Of a DNA stretch of 64,000 nucleotides, positions 26,787-34,833 are shown piece by piece. The DNA lies in contig JAOPUX010000020.1 in NCBI GenBank assembly GCA_025963285.1, positions 1-64,000 on the forward strand, given 5' to 3'. Under the pieces are notes generated by a model that was not told where the DNA came from, did no database searches, and was given only the letters and a program-made list of their open reading frames with translations. The position numbers were made by a program, and so were the translations under genes. This DNA is from Jatrophihabitans sp. (GTDB lineage: Bacteria > Actinomycetota > Actinomycetes > Mycobacteriales > Jatrophihabitantaceae). How positions within the stretch are numbered: the first letter of the stretch is position 1; each line of letters starts with the position of its first letter.

Positions 26787-27605
26787 TCAGGTCTTGGCCC
26801 AGCGGGCTGAGGCCAGGCCGAACAGGCCGAAGGCGGCGAGGCCGAGGCTGAGCGTGCCGAGCAGCAATGCGCCGAACGAGCGGTCGGCCAGCGTGCGCAA
26901 TGCCCCGTCCAGACCCGCTGACTTGCCTGGGTCGAACGTCCACGCGGCATCCAGGACCATTCCTCCCGCAACCGCAAAGACGATCCCGCGTGCCGCCGTC
27001 CCGACGACTCCGAGCGTGACCACGGCGGTGCGTGTGCGGGCGTTGAGTTCATTCATCCGTAGCTGGTCTTCGAACTTGCGCCGAAGCCCGTCGCGGATCA
27101 TGGCGAGACCAACGACGATCACAACCAGCCCGGCTGCACCAACCAGCCACCGCCCGGAAGTGTGCCGCATCAGCCGCGCGGTCAGCGTTGATTGCTGCTC
27201 GGCTTGGCCCTGCGTCGAGGCACCGGCGAGGAAGGTGAACGTCGAGACTGACAGGCCGAGGTAGATGACGCCGCGGGCAAGCGACTGCAGCCGCGGGCCG
27301 GCCTTGGTGCCTTCACCAGCTACGCCGAAGGCCGCTTGGCTGAGACGCCAGAGCCCGTAGGCCGCCAGCCCTATCCCGAGAACGGCGACGATCACCGACC
27401 CGAAGGTGTGGTGCACGATGTCTGCCATCGCTCCACGTTGGTTTGCCTGGTGGTTGTGGTGTCCTGAGGCGATCTGTAGCGCGAGCCAGGCGATGACGAG
27501 GTAGACGACGGCGCGCGAGCCCAGCCCGAACCGGGCGGCTCCGGCCATGAACGGTCCGTCAGCGGAGCGCCGTGCCGCCGTACGAACATCGGCCATCGAG
27601 TCCAT
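26787..27605 (-). CDS. DUF1206 integral membrane protein
   Basis: This 272-residue membrane protein has three repeats, each of two transmembrane helices. Each repeat opens with a similar motif (ARFGLGSRAVVYLVIAWLA, LARGVIYLGLSVSTF, VVGTAARGIVFAVAGGMV). This is the DUF1206 pattern, widespread in actinomycetes and of unknown function. The ATG at 27605 is chosen because the frame upstream overlaps the divergent phospholipase D gene region and lacks conserved sequence. It is divergent from the phospholipase D gene across about 90 bp. Confidence 0.85.
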   Translation of the reverse strand: MDSMADVRTAARRSADGPFMAGAARFGLGSRAVVYLVIAWLALQIASGHHNHQANQRGAMADIVHHTFGSVIVAVLGIGLAAYGLWRLSQAAFGVAGEGTKAGPRLQSLARGVIYLGLSVSTFTFLAGASTQGQAEQQSTLTARLMRHTSGRWLVGAAGLVVIVVGLAMIRDGLRRKFEDQLRMNELNARTRTAVVTLGVVGTAARGIVFAVAGGMVLDAAWTFDPGKSAGLDGALRTLADRSFGALLLGTLSLGLAAFGLFGLASARWAKT

Positions 27606-27696
27606 GCCGCCTCCGTCCGCTCCGCGGGTCCGCACTGCCCAGTGAGGGTCGGCCATCGAGTGGTGTGGCGGACCGGTTCTCGGGTATGCACCGGTA

Positions 27697-29319
27697 GTGC
27701 CCATCCAGGACTGGTTCCTATCACCGACCGAACGCGGCAACGCCGCAACCCATCTAGACGCCGGCCGCCCGCCAGAACAGGCATGGTCCACTGGCAACCG
27801 GGTACGCCCGCTGATCCACGGCGCGGTCTATTTCGCTGAACTCGTCGCAGCCGTCCAACGAGCTGTGGCGGGGGACCTGTTGATGTTCGTCGACTGGCGC
27901 GGCGACCCGGACGAGCGGATGACTGCTGAGGCCGGAAGTGAAGTCACGAAGGTGCTGTGCGAGGCGGCCAGCCGCGGTGTCCACGTCTACGGGCTGATCT
28001 GGCGGTCCCATCTGGACAAGTTTCAGTTCTCAGCCGCAGAGAACCGCCACCTCGGCGAGCTGATCGAGGAGGCAGGGGGTTGCTGCTTGCTGGACATGCG
28101 GGTGCGCACCGGCGGCTCGCACCATCAGAAGTTCGTCGTGCTGCGCTATCGCGATCGCCCAGAACTCGACGTCGCGTTCCTCGGCGGCATAGACCTGTGC
28201 CACAGCCGCCGCGATGACGCCGCCCATGCCGGCGACCCGCAGAGCCAACCGATGGCCGCCGTCTACGGCACGACTCCGCCGTGGCACGACATCCAGCTCG
28301 CCATCCACGGGCCGGCGGTCGCCGACGTCGAGACGGTTTTTCGGGAGCGGTGGAACGACCCCCAACCACTGAGCCGAAGCCCGATCCGTCGCGTCGCCGA
28401 CCGGATCCGCGGCGACGACGAAGGCAACCGAGTGCTCCCACCGCAAGCGCCGCCGCCAGCCGCAGCCGGACCTCACTCCGTTCAACTGCTACGTACCTAT
28501 GCCCGCAGGCTCGGCGGATACCCCTTCGCGCCGAAGGGCGAACGAAGCGTCGCCCGCGGCTATCTCAAGGCTCTCACCCAGGCCCGGCGCCTGATCTACA
28601 TCGAGGACCAATACCTCTGGTCACGTGACGTGGCCTCGTGGATCGCCGACGCGCTAAGGGCAAACAGTGAGCTGTACCTGATCGCGGTTCTCCCGCTGCA
28701 CCCCGACCAGGACGGCCTCGCAATGCCCCCGAACCTGATTGGACGCGAGGCTGCGCTCTCCCTCCTCCGCGCGGCCGCACCGGACCGGGTCGGCATCTAC
28801 GGGATCGAAAACCGCGACGGCGTGCCGATCTACGTCCACGCCAAGGTCTGCATCATCGACGACGTCTGGGTCACGACGGGCTCAGACAACTTCAACCGCC
28901 GCTCCTGGACTCACGACTCCGAGCTCTCCGCGGCCGTCTGGGACGACACCCCAGCGACGCATCCGACGAGGGCACTCACCGCACGACGAGCCGATGGAGC
29001 GTCCGCGGACCAGCCGCGTGATTACCCTCGCGCGCTGCGCCTGACCCTGGCCGCTGAACACCTCGGGCTGGGGGAGACCGACGCGGGTCCTGAGCTGACC
29101 GAGCCGGCGGCCGCGTTCGCTGCGTTCGCCGACAGTGCCGCCGCCCTACAGCGGTGGTACGACTCGGGCAAGCACGAGCCAAGGCCGCCCGGCCAACTCC
29201 GGCCCCTGCCGCCCCACCCGCTACCGGCCACGACCCGACTCTGGGCGACGCCGCTTTACCGGGCCCTCTACGACCCCGATGGACGTACCCTCCCCGCTCG
29301 GCTCCGCAACCGTTACTAG
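27697..29319 (+). CDS. Phospholipase D family protein
   Basis: This 540-residue PLD-superfamily protein has two HKD-type sites. The first, HHQKFVVLRYRD, is near residue 139. The second, VHAKVCIIDDVWVTTGSDNFN, is near 381 and has the complete HxKxxxxD and following GSxN pattern. The N-terminal half contains LMFVDWRGDPDE, typical of bacterial phospholipase D-like and cardiolipin-synthase-like proteins. No signal peptide is seen, so it probably acts in the cytoplasm or at the inner membrane face. The GTG start begins 91 bp from the divergent DUF1206 gene. Confidence 0.88.
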   Translation: MPIQDWFLSPTERGNAATHLDAGRPPEQAWSTGNRVRPLIHGAVYFAELVAAVQRAVAGDLLMFVDWRGDPDERMTAEAGSEVTKVLCEAASRGVHVYGLIWRSHLDKFQFSAAENRHLGELIEEAGGCCLLDMRVRTGGSHHQKFVVLRYRDRPELDVAFLGGIDLCHSRRDDAAHAGDPQSQPMAAVYGTTPPWHDIQLAIHGPAVADVETVFRERWNDPQPLSRSPIRRVADRIRGDDEGNRVLPPQAPPPAAAGPHSVQLLRTYARRLGGYPFAPKGERSVARGYLKALTQARRLIYIEDQYLWSRDVASWIADALRANSELYLIAVLPLHPDQDGLAMPPNLIGREAALSLLRAAAPDRVGIYGIENRDGVPIYVHAKVCIIDDVWVTTGSDNFNRRSWTHDSELSAAVWDDTPATHPTRALTARRADGASADQPRDYPRALRLTLAAEHLGLGETDAGPELTEPAAAFAAFADSAAALQRWYDSGKHEPRPPGQLRPLPPHPLPATTRLWATPLYRALYDPDGRTLPARLRNRY

Positions 29320-29403
29320 GCCGCTGAGCGACGTCACTGAACGGTGTGCGGCAGCTCCGCGGCGTGTTCGTGCCGCAGCCGGTTCAGAGAAGACCGGAAT
29401 TCA

Positions 29404-29445
29404 ACTACGGGGTGGTGCCCCGTTGAGGAGGCACCACCCCGTAGT
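29404..29445. terminator. Strong bidirectional hairpin terminator
   Basis: A perfect 16-bp stem (29404-29419 with 29430-29445, beginning ACTACGGGGTGGTGCC) encloses a 10-base loop. It lies between the convergent ends of the phospholipase D gene and the binding-protein gene. It marks the boundary between the miscellaneous region and the palindrome-linked catabolic region. Confidence 0.85.
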
Positions 29446-29472
29446 CAGGTCAGCGGCTGTCAGGCCGCCCTA

Positions 29473-30735
29473 TCAGGAGGCGGCCGGGTTCCCGAACTGG
29501 CCGTCGATCAGCTTCGTGGGCTTCACGAAGGCGAACGCCGACGGCGGGGCATCGTTGGAGTGATTCGTGGCCGAGAAGCTGTACGACGGGAAGACGGCGG
29601 TCTTGACGGTGCCCGCGGGCTGATTCTCCAGCGCCTTGGTGATGGCTGCACCGTCGGTGGTGGTGCCGGCCGCCGTGGCTGCCGCGGAGAGCATCAGCAC
29701 CTCGTCGTAGGCGTAGGTGTTGATCAGCGTGCTCGCGATGCCACCGTTCTTCTTCATCCCGGCGATGAGCGTCTTCACCGGTGCCGGCTCGTTGGCCGAG
29801 TACGCCGTGCTGGCGTACACGAGGCACTTCAGGTTGGCCTCGAGCGAGGTGCCCAGCATGCCCGACGGGGGAGTGGTGGTGACGGGCGGCGAGGACATGA
29901 CGGCGGCGTCACCGAGGATCGGAACGTTCCAGCCAACCTTGCTCACGTCCTGCAGGACATAGCCGGCCGGTGCGCCGTAGGTCGACAGCATCACGACGTC
30001 GGGCTTCTTTGCCTGCAGAGCCGCGATCTGAGGGGTCATGCTCAGAGCAGTCGGGTTGTACTTCTCGTTGCCGACCGACGTCAGTCCGTCGGCCTGGCAG
30101 GCCTTGGTGACGGCATCGGTCTCGCTGTCGGCGTACTGGTCGTCCTGGTGCAGCAGCGCGAAGGTCTTCGCGCCGGCCGCCTTCATCTGCGGGCAGAAAG
30201 CGGCAGCCAGGCTCGCGTTCGACGGGTCGAGGTCGAAGTTGTACGGGTACTTCGACACGTCGCCGGAGTCACCGGTCGTCGCCGAGTTCATGCTGACCAG
30301 CTTGTTCTGCGTCGTCAGCGGCAGGATCGCGCTCGCGATCGTCGAGACGTCGGTCTGCAGGACCGCGACCGGCTTGCTGCCGCCGCTCAGCGCGCTGTTG
30401 AGCTTGGTGACCGCCGTGGTGGGGTTGCCACCCTCGTCCGCGACCTGGAGCTCGACGGGGTGGCCGAGGACGCCGCCGGCGGCGTTGACCTGGGCAATCG
30501 CCGTCTTGGCGGCGACCACGTTCTCCCCCTGGGCCGCAGCCTCGGCGGGCACGCTGGTGGCCGCGAGAATCAAGATGCGCAGCGGCGTCGAGGAGGTCTT
30601 ACCGGAGGTACCGCTGGACGAGGCAGACGTACTCGTGCCGCCTGACGTGCTGCCCTTGTTCGAGCTACTGCTGCACGCGGTAGCAACGGTGAGTGCGGCA
30701 ACCGTGGCGATGGTCGCCACCACAACTCTTTTCAC
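29473..30735 (-). CDS. Orphan Liv-type ABC substrate-binding lipoprotein (copy A)
   Basis: This 420-residue binding protein is of the branched-chain/urea/amide class. The signal peptide ends in the lipobox TVATAC, followed by a Ser/Thr/Gly linker. The GTG start at 30735 has AGGAG five to six bases upstream and begins the basic signal-peptide region (MKRVVVATIAT). The frame extends 21 codons further upstream, but that part crosses the operator. It closely resembles the protein at 60259, sharing the C-terminal VFPSYSFSAT and FAFVxPTKL patterns. No permease gene adjoins it, so it probably feeds the Liv permease at 47811-51249. Confidence 0.9.
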   Translation of the reverse strand: MKRVVVATIATVAALTVATACSSSSNKGSTSGGTSTSASSSGTSGKTSSTPLRILILAATSVPAEAAAQGENVVAAKTAIAQVNAAGGVLGHPVELQVADEGGNPTTAVTKLNSALSGGSKPVAVLQTDVSTIASAILPLTTQNKLVSMNSATTGDSGDVSKYPYNFDLDPSNASLAAAFCPQMKAAGAKTFALLHQDDQYADSETDAVTKACQADGLTSVGNEKYNPTALSMTPQIAALQAKKPDVVMLSTYGAPAGYVLQDVSKVGWNVPILGDAAVMSSPPVTTTPPSGMLGTSLEANLKCLVYASTAYSANEPAPVKTLIAGMKKNGGIASTLINTYAYDEVLMLSAAATAAGTTTDGAAITKALENQPAGTVKTAVFPSYSFSATNHSNDAPPSAFAFVKPTKLIDGQFGNPAAS

Positions 30736-30758
30736 TAGTACTCCTAGGATGTAATCGT

Positions 30759-30774
30759 CCGAACGGTCGGTAGG
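30759..30774. promoter_or_regulatory. Palindromic operator, copy 1
   Basis: CCGAACGGTCGGTAGG lies inside a larger inverted repeat (outer arms TCGTCC and GGACGA), 24 bp upstream of the binding-protein start at 30735. It differs from the common form CCGACCGGCCGGTAGG at two positions. Its place just ahead of the ribosome binding site suits repression. Confidence 0.75.
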
Positions 30775-30961
30775 ACGATAGCCTGAGACCCGGATCACGT
30801 CCAGCTTTCCGCAGGCATTGCCTCAGCGTGCTCGACTTCGTTACGGGACCTTTATCGAGGTGAGTTCTTTCGGCGCGCAAAAGGACGCCGCAATGCGCGA
30901 TATGTCGGCGTGTCAGCCCTGTCTACGCGGCTGAACGAGGGCAAGAACGATCGATCTCAGA

Positions 30962-30977
30962 CCTACCGGTCGGTAGT
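30962..30977. promoter_or_regulatory. Palindromic operator, copy 2
   Basis: CCTACCGGTCGGTAGT has the inverted arms CTACCG and CGGTAG. It overlaps the last codons of the esterase gene, about 230 bp upstream of the binding-protein start at 30735. It may be a distal site for that promoter. The 227 bp between the two genes contain no other recognisable gene. Confidence 0.55.
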
Positions 30978-32084
30978 CGAAGTGCCTTCGAGAGAGTCTG
31001 CGAACCGCTTGATGTCCGCCACGGTGGCGGCGTACACCTCGGGCACAGCAAAGCCCCAGATCGAGTCCGCGGTGTGCACCAGGCCGAGGTTCACCCGGCC
31101 CGTCGCGCTGACCCCTGCCCGGCGCAGCGTCCGGACGTAGGCCATCCCCTCGTCGCGGAGCGGGTCCAGCTCATTGGTGGAGATGACGTGCGGCGGCAGC
31201 CCGGCGACGTCCTCGACGGTGGCGAAGTACGGCCAGGCCAGCGGGTTCTCGGCCTGCTCGCCGGTGGGGTCGTAGGTCATGACGAGCAGGTCGAGCATCT
31301 TGCAGTCGATGTAGTAGCCGTCGTTCTCGACGAGCGAGGGGAGCTCGGCGAGCTTGCGGTCGCGGTCCCAGCGGTAGGCCCCGCTGATGTACGGGACCAT
31401 GGCGTAGACACCGTCGATCGCATCCAGGCGGCCATCGCGCTTGGCCGCGAGCGTGGTGGCGAGCACCAGGTTCGCGCCACCGGACTCACCCTGCAGCACG
31501 ATCTTCGCGATGCCGAGCGCCGCACGGTGTTCATGAATCCACGCGACAGCATCGCTGCAGTCGTTGAGGCCGATGGGGAACGGGTTCAGCCCGCCGGCCG
31601 TGGCCGAGTTGCGGAAGTCGACGGCGATCACGACGGCACCCGTCGCGGCTAGGTCCTCACACCACTGCTGGTGCACCGGGTTCGTCGTCTGCATGACCGC
31701 CATCCCGCCGCCGTGCAGGTACACGATGCAGGGCAGGGGTGTCGTTGCGCCGGCCGGGGTGAAGATGTGCAGCGGGATGTCGCGGCCGTCCCGCCCGGGC
31801 GCGTGCTGCACCGAGAGCTCCACCTCGCCGCGCTCGCTCGGGAAGTCGTGTGGCATCGCGGTGTAGAGGCCGCCGAAGCCGGTCTCGACCCCGAGGACGA
31901 ACTCCAGCACCTGCTCGATGGGCGTGCTCCGGTCGACCGGCGGCGCGTCGCCGACGACGTCCAGGCCGTACGTCGCCAGCGCGGCGAGCAGCGACGGATC
32001 GATGCGCGGGTCGGTCGCGGGGGAGCGCTCGGGATCTCCCAGACGGCCGGGCAGGGCCAACTCGCTCACGGGGGCTGTGCTCAT
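30963..32084 (-). CDS. Alpha/beta hydrolase (hormone-sensitive lipase family esterase)
   Basis: This 373-residue esterase is of the hormone-sensitive lipase family (family IV). The oxyanion motif HGGG is at 124-127, the nucleophile Ser201 is in QGESGGAN, the acid is in the ELDPLRDEG region, and the histidine is in LVHTADS. It is the last gene of an operon with a Baeyer-Villiger monooxygenase and a ribose-type ABC importer, overlapping the permease gene by 4 bp. Opening the ester or lactone made by that monooxygenase is the most natural role, which is an inference from the operon. Confidence 0.88.
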   Translation of the reverse strand: MSTAPVSELALPGRLGDPERSPATDPRIDPSLLAALATYGLDVVGDAPPVDRSTPIEQVLEFVLGVETGFGGLYTAMPHDFPSERGEVELSVQHAPGRDGRDIPLHIFTPAGATTPLPCIVYLHGGGMAVMQTTNPVHQQWCEDLAATGAVVIAVDFRNSATAGGLNPFPIGLNDCSDAVAWIHEHRAALGIAKIVLQGESGGANLVLATTLAAKRDGRLDAIDGVYAMVPYISGAYRWDRDRKLAELPSLVENDGYYIDCKMLDLLVMTYDPTGEQAENPLAWPYFATVEDVAGLPPHVISTNELDPLRDEGMAYVRTLRRAGVSATGRVNLGLVHTADSIWGFAVPEVYAATVADIKRFADSLEGTSTTDR

Positions 32085-33250
32085 CGTGTTCTCTCTTCTG
32101 GCTCGGCGTTGCTAGGACTGTGGGCACCGACTCGAACATCCTGCACCTCGGTCGTCGCGGGTGCCGTCATCGACAGAGCCTCGGCGCCTATCGGCTCGCG
32201 GAGCGCAGGCTCGGCGCCTGTCTGCGGTTGCGCGCTGTCGGACTTCACTCGCCGTAGCCGGATCAGCCGCGACAGTTGATTGCCCCGCAGCTGGCCGACG
32301 GCCAGCGCCGCGATCAGGATCACGCCGGTGCACAGCGACGGGACCCAGGTCGATACCCCGGCGAGGGCCAGCCCGCTGGTCAGGGTCTGGAGCATCAGGA
32401 TCGCGAGCACCGTCCCCCCGGGGTTGAAGAACCCCGGCTTGAACTGGGTCGCGCCGAGGAACGCCGCGGCGAAGGCCGGGATCATGTACGACGGGCCGGT
32501 GTCGGGCGAGGCGGCGCCGACGTTCGACACGACCAGCACCCCCGCGAGCCCGGCGACGGCGGCCGAGACGATCAGCGCGCCGAACTGGAGCTGTCGGGTG
32601 CGCACACCGGCGAGCACCGCGGCGTCCCCGCCGAGACCGGTGGCGTACAGGTGCCGGCCCACCACGGTGTGCTGCATGAGGACCCAGAGCAGCACCGCCA
32701 GCACGATCAGCACCATCGGGGCCAGCGTGATCTGGTGGATGTTCACGCTCGCGAAGCCGCCGATCCGGTCGACACCCTTCGTGAGGATCTGGCCACCGGT
32801 CAGGTACTGGATGCCGGCCTGGAGGATCGAACCCATGGCCAGGGTCGCGATGAACGAGGAGATGCGTGCCTTCACGACCAGCAGCCCGTTGATCAGGCCG
32901 ACGACCGCGCAGGCTGCGATCGAGACGGCGATGACGAGCCACTCCGGCCAGCTGGTGTTACCGACGAGCCAGGCCGCAAAGATCGCCCCGAAGCCCAGCA
33001 TGTAGCCGACCGACAGATCGAAGACCCCGGCGGCCAGGGGGACCACCAACCCGAGGGCGATGAGGCCGCCGATCGCGCCGTCCTGCAGGATCCCCACCAG
33101 CGTGGCGTACTCCGGGAAGGTCGACGGCTTCCAGAGCGAGAACGCGATGATCAGTCCGATCAGCACGTAGAGGGTGGCCACCGATTTCGGACTGAGCTGC
33201 GCCGCGAGTCGGCGCCCTCGACTCTGTGCGGACCTCTGGGCGGTCGTCAT
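32081..33250 (-). CDS. Ribose-type ABC transporter permease
   Basis: This 389-residue membrane protein is of the RbsC/BPD_transp_2 class, with about ten hydrophobic helices. The recognisable permease segment is GVFDLSVGYMLGFGAIFAA, and GLINGLLVVKARISSFIATLAMGS is diagnostic of the family. The C-terminal 50 residues are a hydrophilic extension. It is translationally coupled to the ATPase upstream and the esterase downstream. Despite its family name, the operon has no sugar enzymes. Confidence 0.9.
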   Translation of the reverse strand: MTTAQRSAQSRGRRLAAQLSPKSVATLYVLIGLIIAFSLWKPSTFPEYATLVGILQDGAIGGLIALGLVVPLAAGVFDLSVGYMLGFGAIFAAWLVGNTSWPEWLVIAVSIAACAVVGLINGLLVVKARISSFIATLAMGSILQAGIQYLTGGQILTKGVDRIGGFASVNIHQITLAPMVLIVLAVLLWVLMQHTVVGRHLYATGLGGDAAVLAGVRTRQLQFGALIVSAAVAGLAGVLVVSNVGAASPDTGPSYMIPAFAAAFLGATQFKPGFFNPGGTVLAILMLQTLTSGLALAGVSTWVPSLCTGVILIAALAVGQLRGNQLSRLIRLRRVKSDSAQPQTGAEPALREPIGAEALSMTAPATTEVQDVRVGAHSPSNAEPEERTR

Positions 33251-34833
33251 GGCGAAACCTCTCTGAAAGCGTGGGAGGAGGGCACGTCCTCACTCGAGAG
33301 CACCGCGTGAGTGATCTCTGGCTCGGACAGGCCGGGCGCATGCAGCTCTGCAGTCGCCTGGCCGTTGCTGAAGACGAGGACCCGGTGGCAGATGGCGGCG
33401 AGGTCGCCGTAGTCGGTGGACGTCACGACCACCGCGACACCCTGCTCCGCCGCGGCAGCCACGATCGCGTAGAGCTGCTCGCGAGCCCCGATGTCGACAC
33501 CGGCCGTCGGCTCGGAGAGCAGCAGCACGACGGGCTCGCCGGCCAGGTTGCGAGCCATCACCGCTTTCTGCTGGTTCCCGCCGCTGAGCATCTCGATCAG
33601 TCGTGACGGGTCGCGGGGCTGCAGGTCGACCAGCTCCTGCCAGCGCACGGCCTCGTCGGCGGCGTCGTTGCTGTTGAGCAGCCAACGGCCGACGCGGAAG
33701 CGGCTCAGGATGCCGATCGTGATGTTCTCGCCGACTGGCAGGCCTGCGATGATCCCATCCCGCTTCCGGTCGGGCGGCACCCAGGCCAGCCCGGCAGCGC
33801 GCGCCTTGGTCGGGGTCAGGCCGGCCAGCGGCAGGGCAACGCCGCCGATCTCGACGGTGCCGCTCTCGACTGGGGTGAGACCCATCAGCGTGGGTGCCAG
33901 CGCCGCATGCCCGGCTCCGATGACACCGACGACGCCGACGATCTCACCCCTGCGGACCGTGAGATCAGCACCGCGGAGCTCAGGCCCGGTGAGACCGCGC
34001 AGCTGCAGCGCCACCTCGGAGCCGGTCTCGCGCTGGTTGCCGGTGGCGGGGACGTCGAGGGCGCGCCGCTCACCCACGATGTGCTCGATGAGGTCGGCAC
34101 GGTCGAGGTCGGCGGCGCGCCCACGGTGCACCAGCCGGCCCTGACGCAGGATGCTCACCGAGTCTGCGATGCGGAAGACCTCGGCGAGGCGATGGGTCAC
34201 GAAGAGCACGCTGGTTCCGGCGGCGCGGATCTGCTCGACCAGCCCGAAGAGCTGTTCGGCGGCACTGTCCGGAAGCTGCGCGGTGGGCTCGTCCAGGATC
34301 AGCAGCCCGGGCTCGCTACCCCAGCTGCCCATGACTCGGGCAATGGCGATCTGCACCTTGATCAGCGGTGGGTAGGCCGAGATCGGGGCGAACACGTCGA
34401 GATCGGGAAGGTTGAAGGTACGCAGGAGGGTCTCGGCGCGGGCAGCCTCCTCCCGCCAGTCGATCGTTCCCGAGCGCCGGGTGTGGTAGCCGTCGCTGAG
34501 CGCCACGTTGTCGACGACGCTCAGCGCCTCGACCAGTCCGAGGTCCTGGTGAACGCAGCGCACGGGCATGCCCCTGAGCTCGCCCCGACTCGCTCCGTGG
34601 TGCAGGGGCTCGGTCACGTCGCCCAGGGTCAGCAGTGCCCCTGGATCGGGCGCCACCACCCCGGTCAGGATCTTGATGAGCGTCGACTTGCCTGAACCGT
34701 TGGCCCCGAGCAGGGCATGGACCTCACCGGCTGCGATCGACAACGCGACGCCGTCGAGCGCGGTCTGGCCCGGGTAGTTCTTGCTCAGGTTCGACAACGT
34801 GAGCAGCGTCGGGCTGGGGGCGACGGTACTCAC
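33247..34833 (-). CDS. Ribose-type ABC transporter ATP-binding protein (two ABC domains)
   Basis: This 528-residue RbsA/MglA-type protein has two nucleotide-binding domains. The N-terminal one has Walker A GANGSGKST near residue 40 and Walker B LLILDEPTAQLP, but its signature region (ISAYPPLIKVQIAIARVM) is degenerate. The C-terminal one has a good signature (LSGGNQQKAVMARNL) and LLLSEPTAGVDIGA, but its Walker A (GVIGAGHAAL) lacks the lysine, as is usual for this family. It energises the permease at 32081. The binding protein at 36961 probably completes the importer. Confidence 0.92.
   Translation of the reverse strand: MSTVAPSPTLLTLSNLSKNYPGQTALDGVALSIAAGEVHALLGANGSGKSTLIKILTGVVAPDPGALLTLGDVTEPLHHGASRGELRGMPVRCVHQDLGLVEALSVVDNVALSDGYHTRRSGTIDWREEAARAETLLRTFNLPDLDVFAPISAYPPLIKVQIAIARVMGSWGSEPGLLILDEPTAQLPDSAAEQLFGLVEQIRAAGTSVLFVTHRLAEVFRIADSVSILRQGRLVHRGRAADLDRADLIEHIVGERRALDVPATGNQRETGSEVALQLRGLTGPELRGADLTVRRGEIVGVVGVIGAGHAALAPTLMGLTPVESGTVEIGGVALPLAGLTPTKARAAGLAWVPPDRKRDGIIAGLPVGENITIGILSRFRVGRWLLNSNDAADEAVRWQELVDLQPRDPSRLIEMLSGGNQQKAVMARNLAGEPVVLLLSEPTAGVDIGAREQLYAIVAAAAEQGVAVVVTSTDYGDLAAICHRVLVFSNGQATAELHAPGLSEPEITHAVLSSEDVPSSHAFREVSP

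Noticed and set aside
33247..34833. Treating the second ABC domain of the ribose-type ATPase as decayed because its Walker A lacks lysine
   Set aside because: A degenerate C-terminal Walker A is the normal state for this transporter family.
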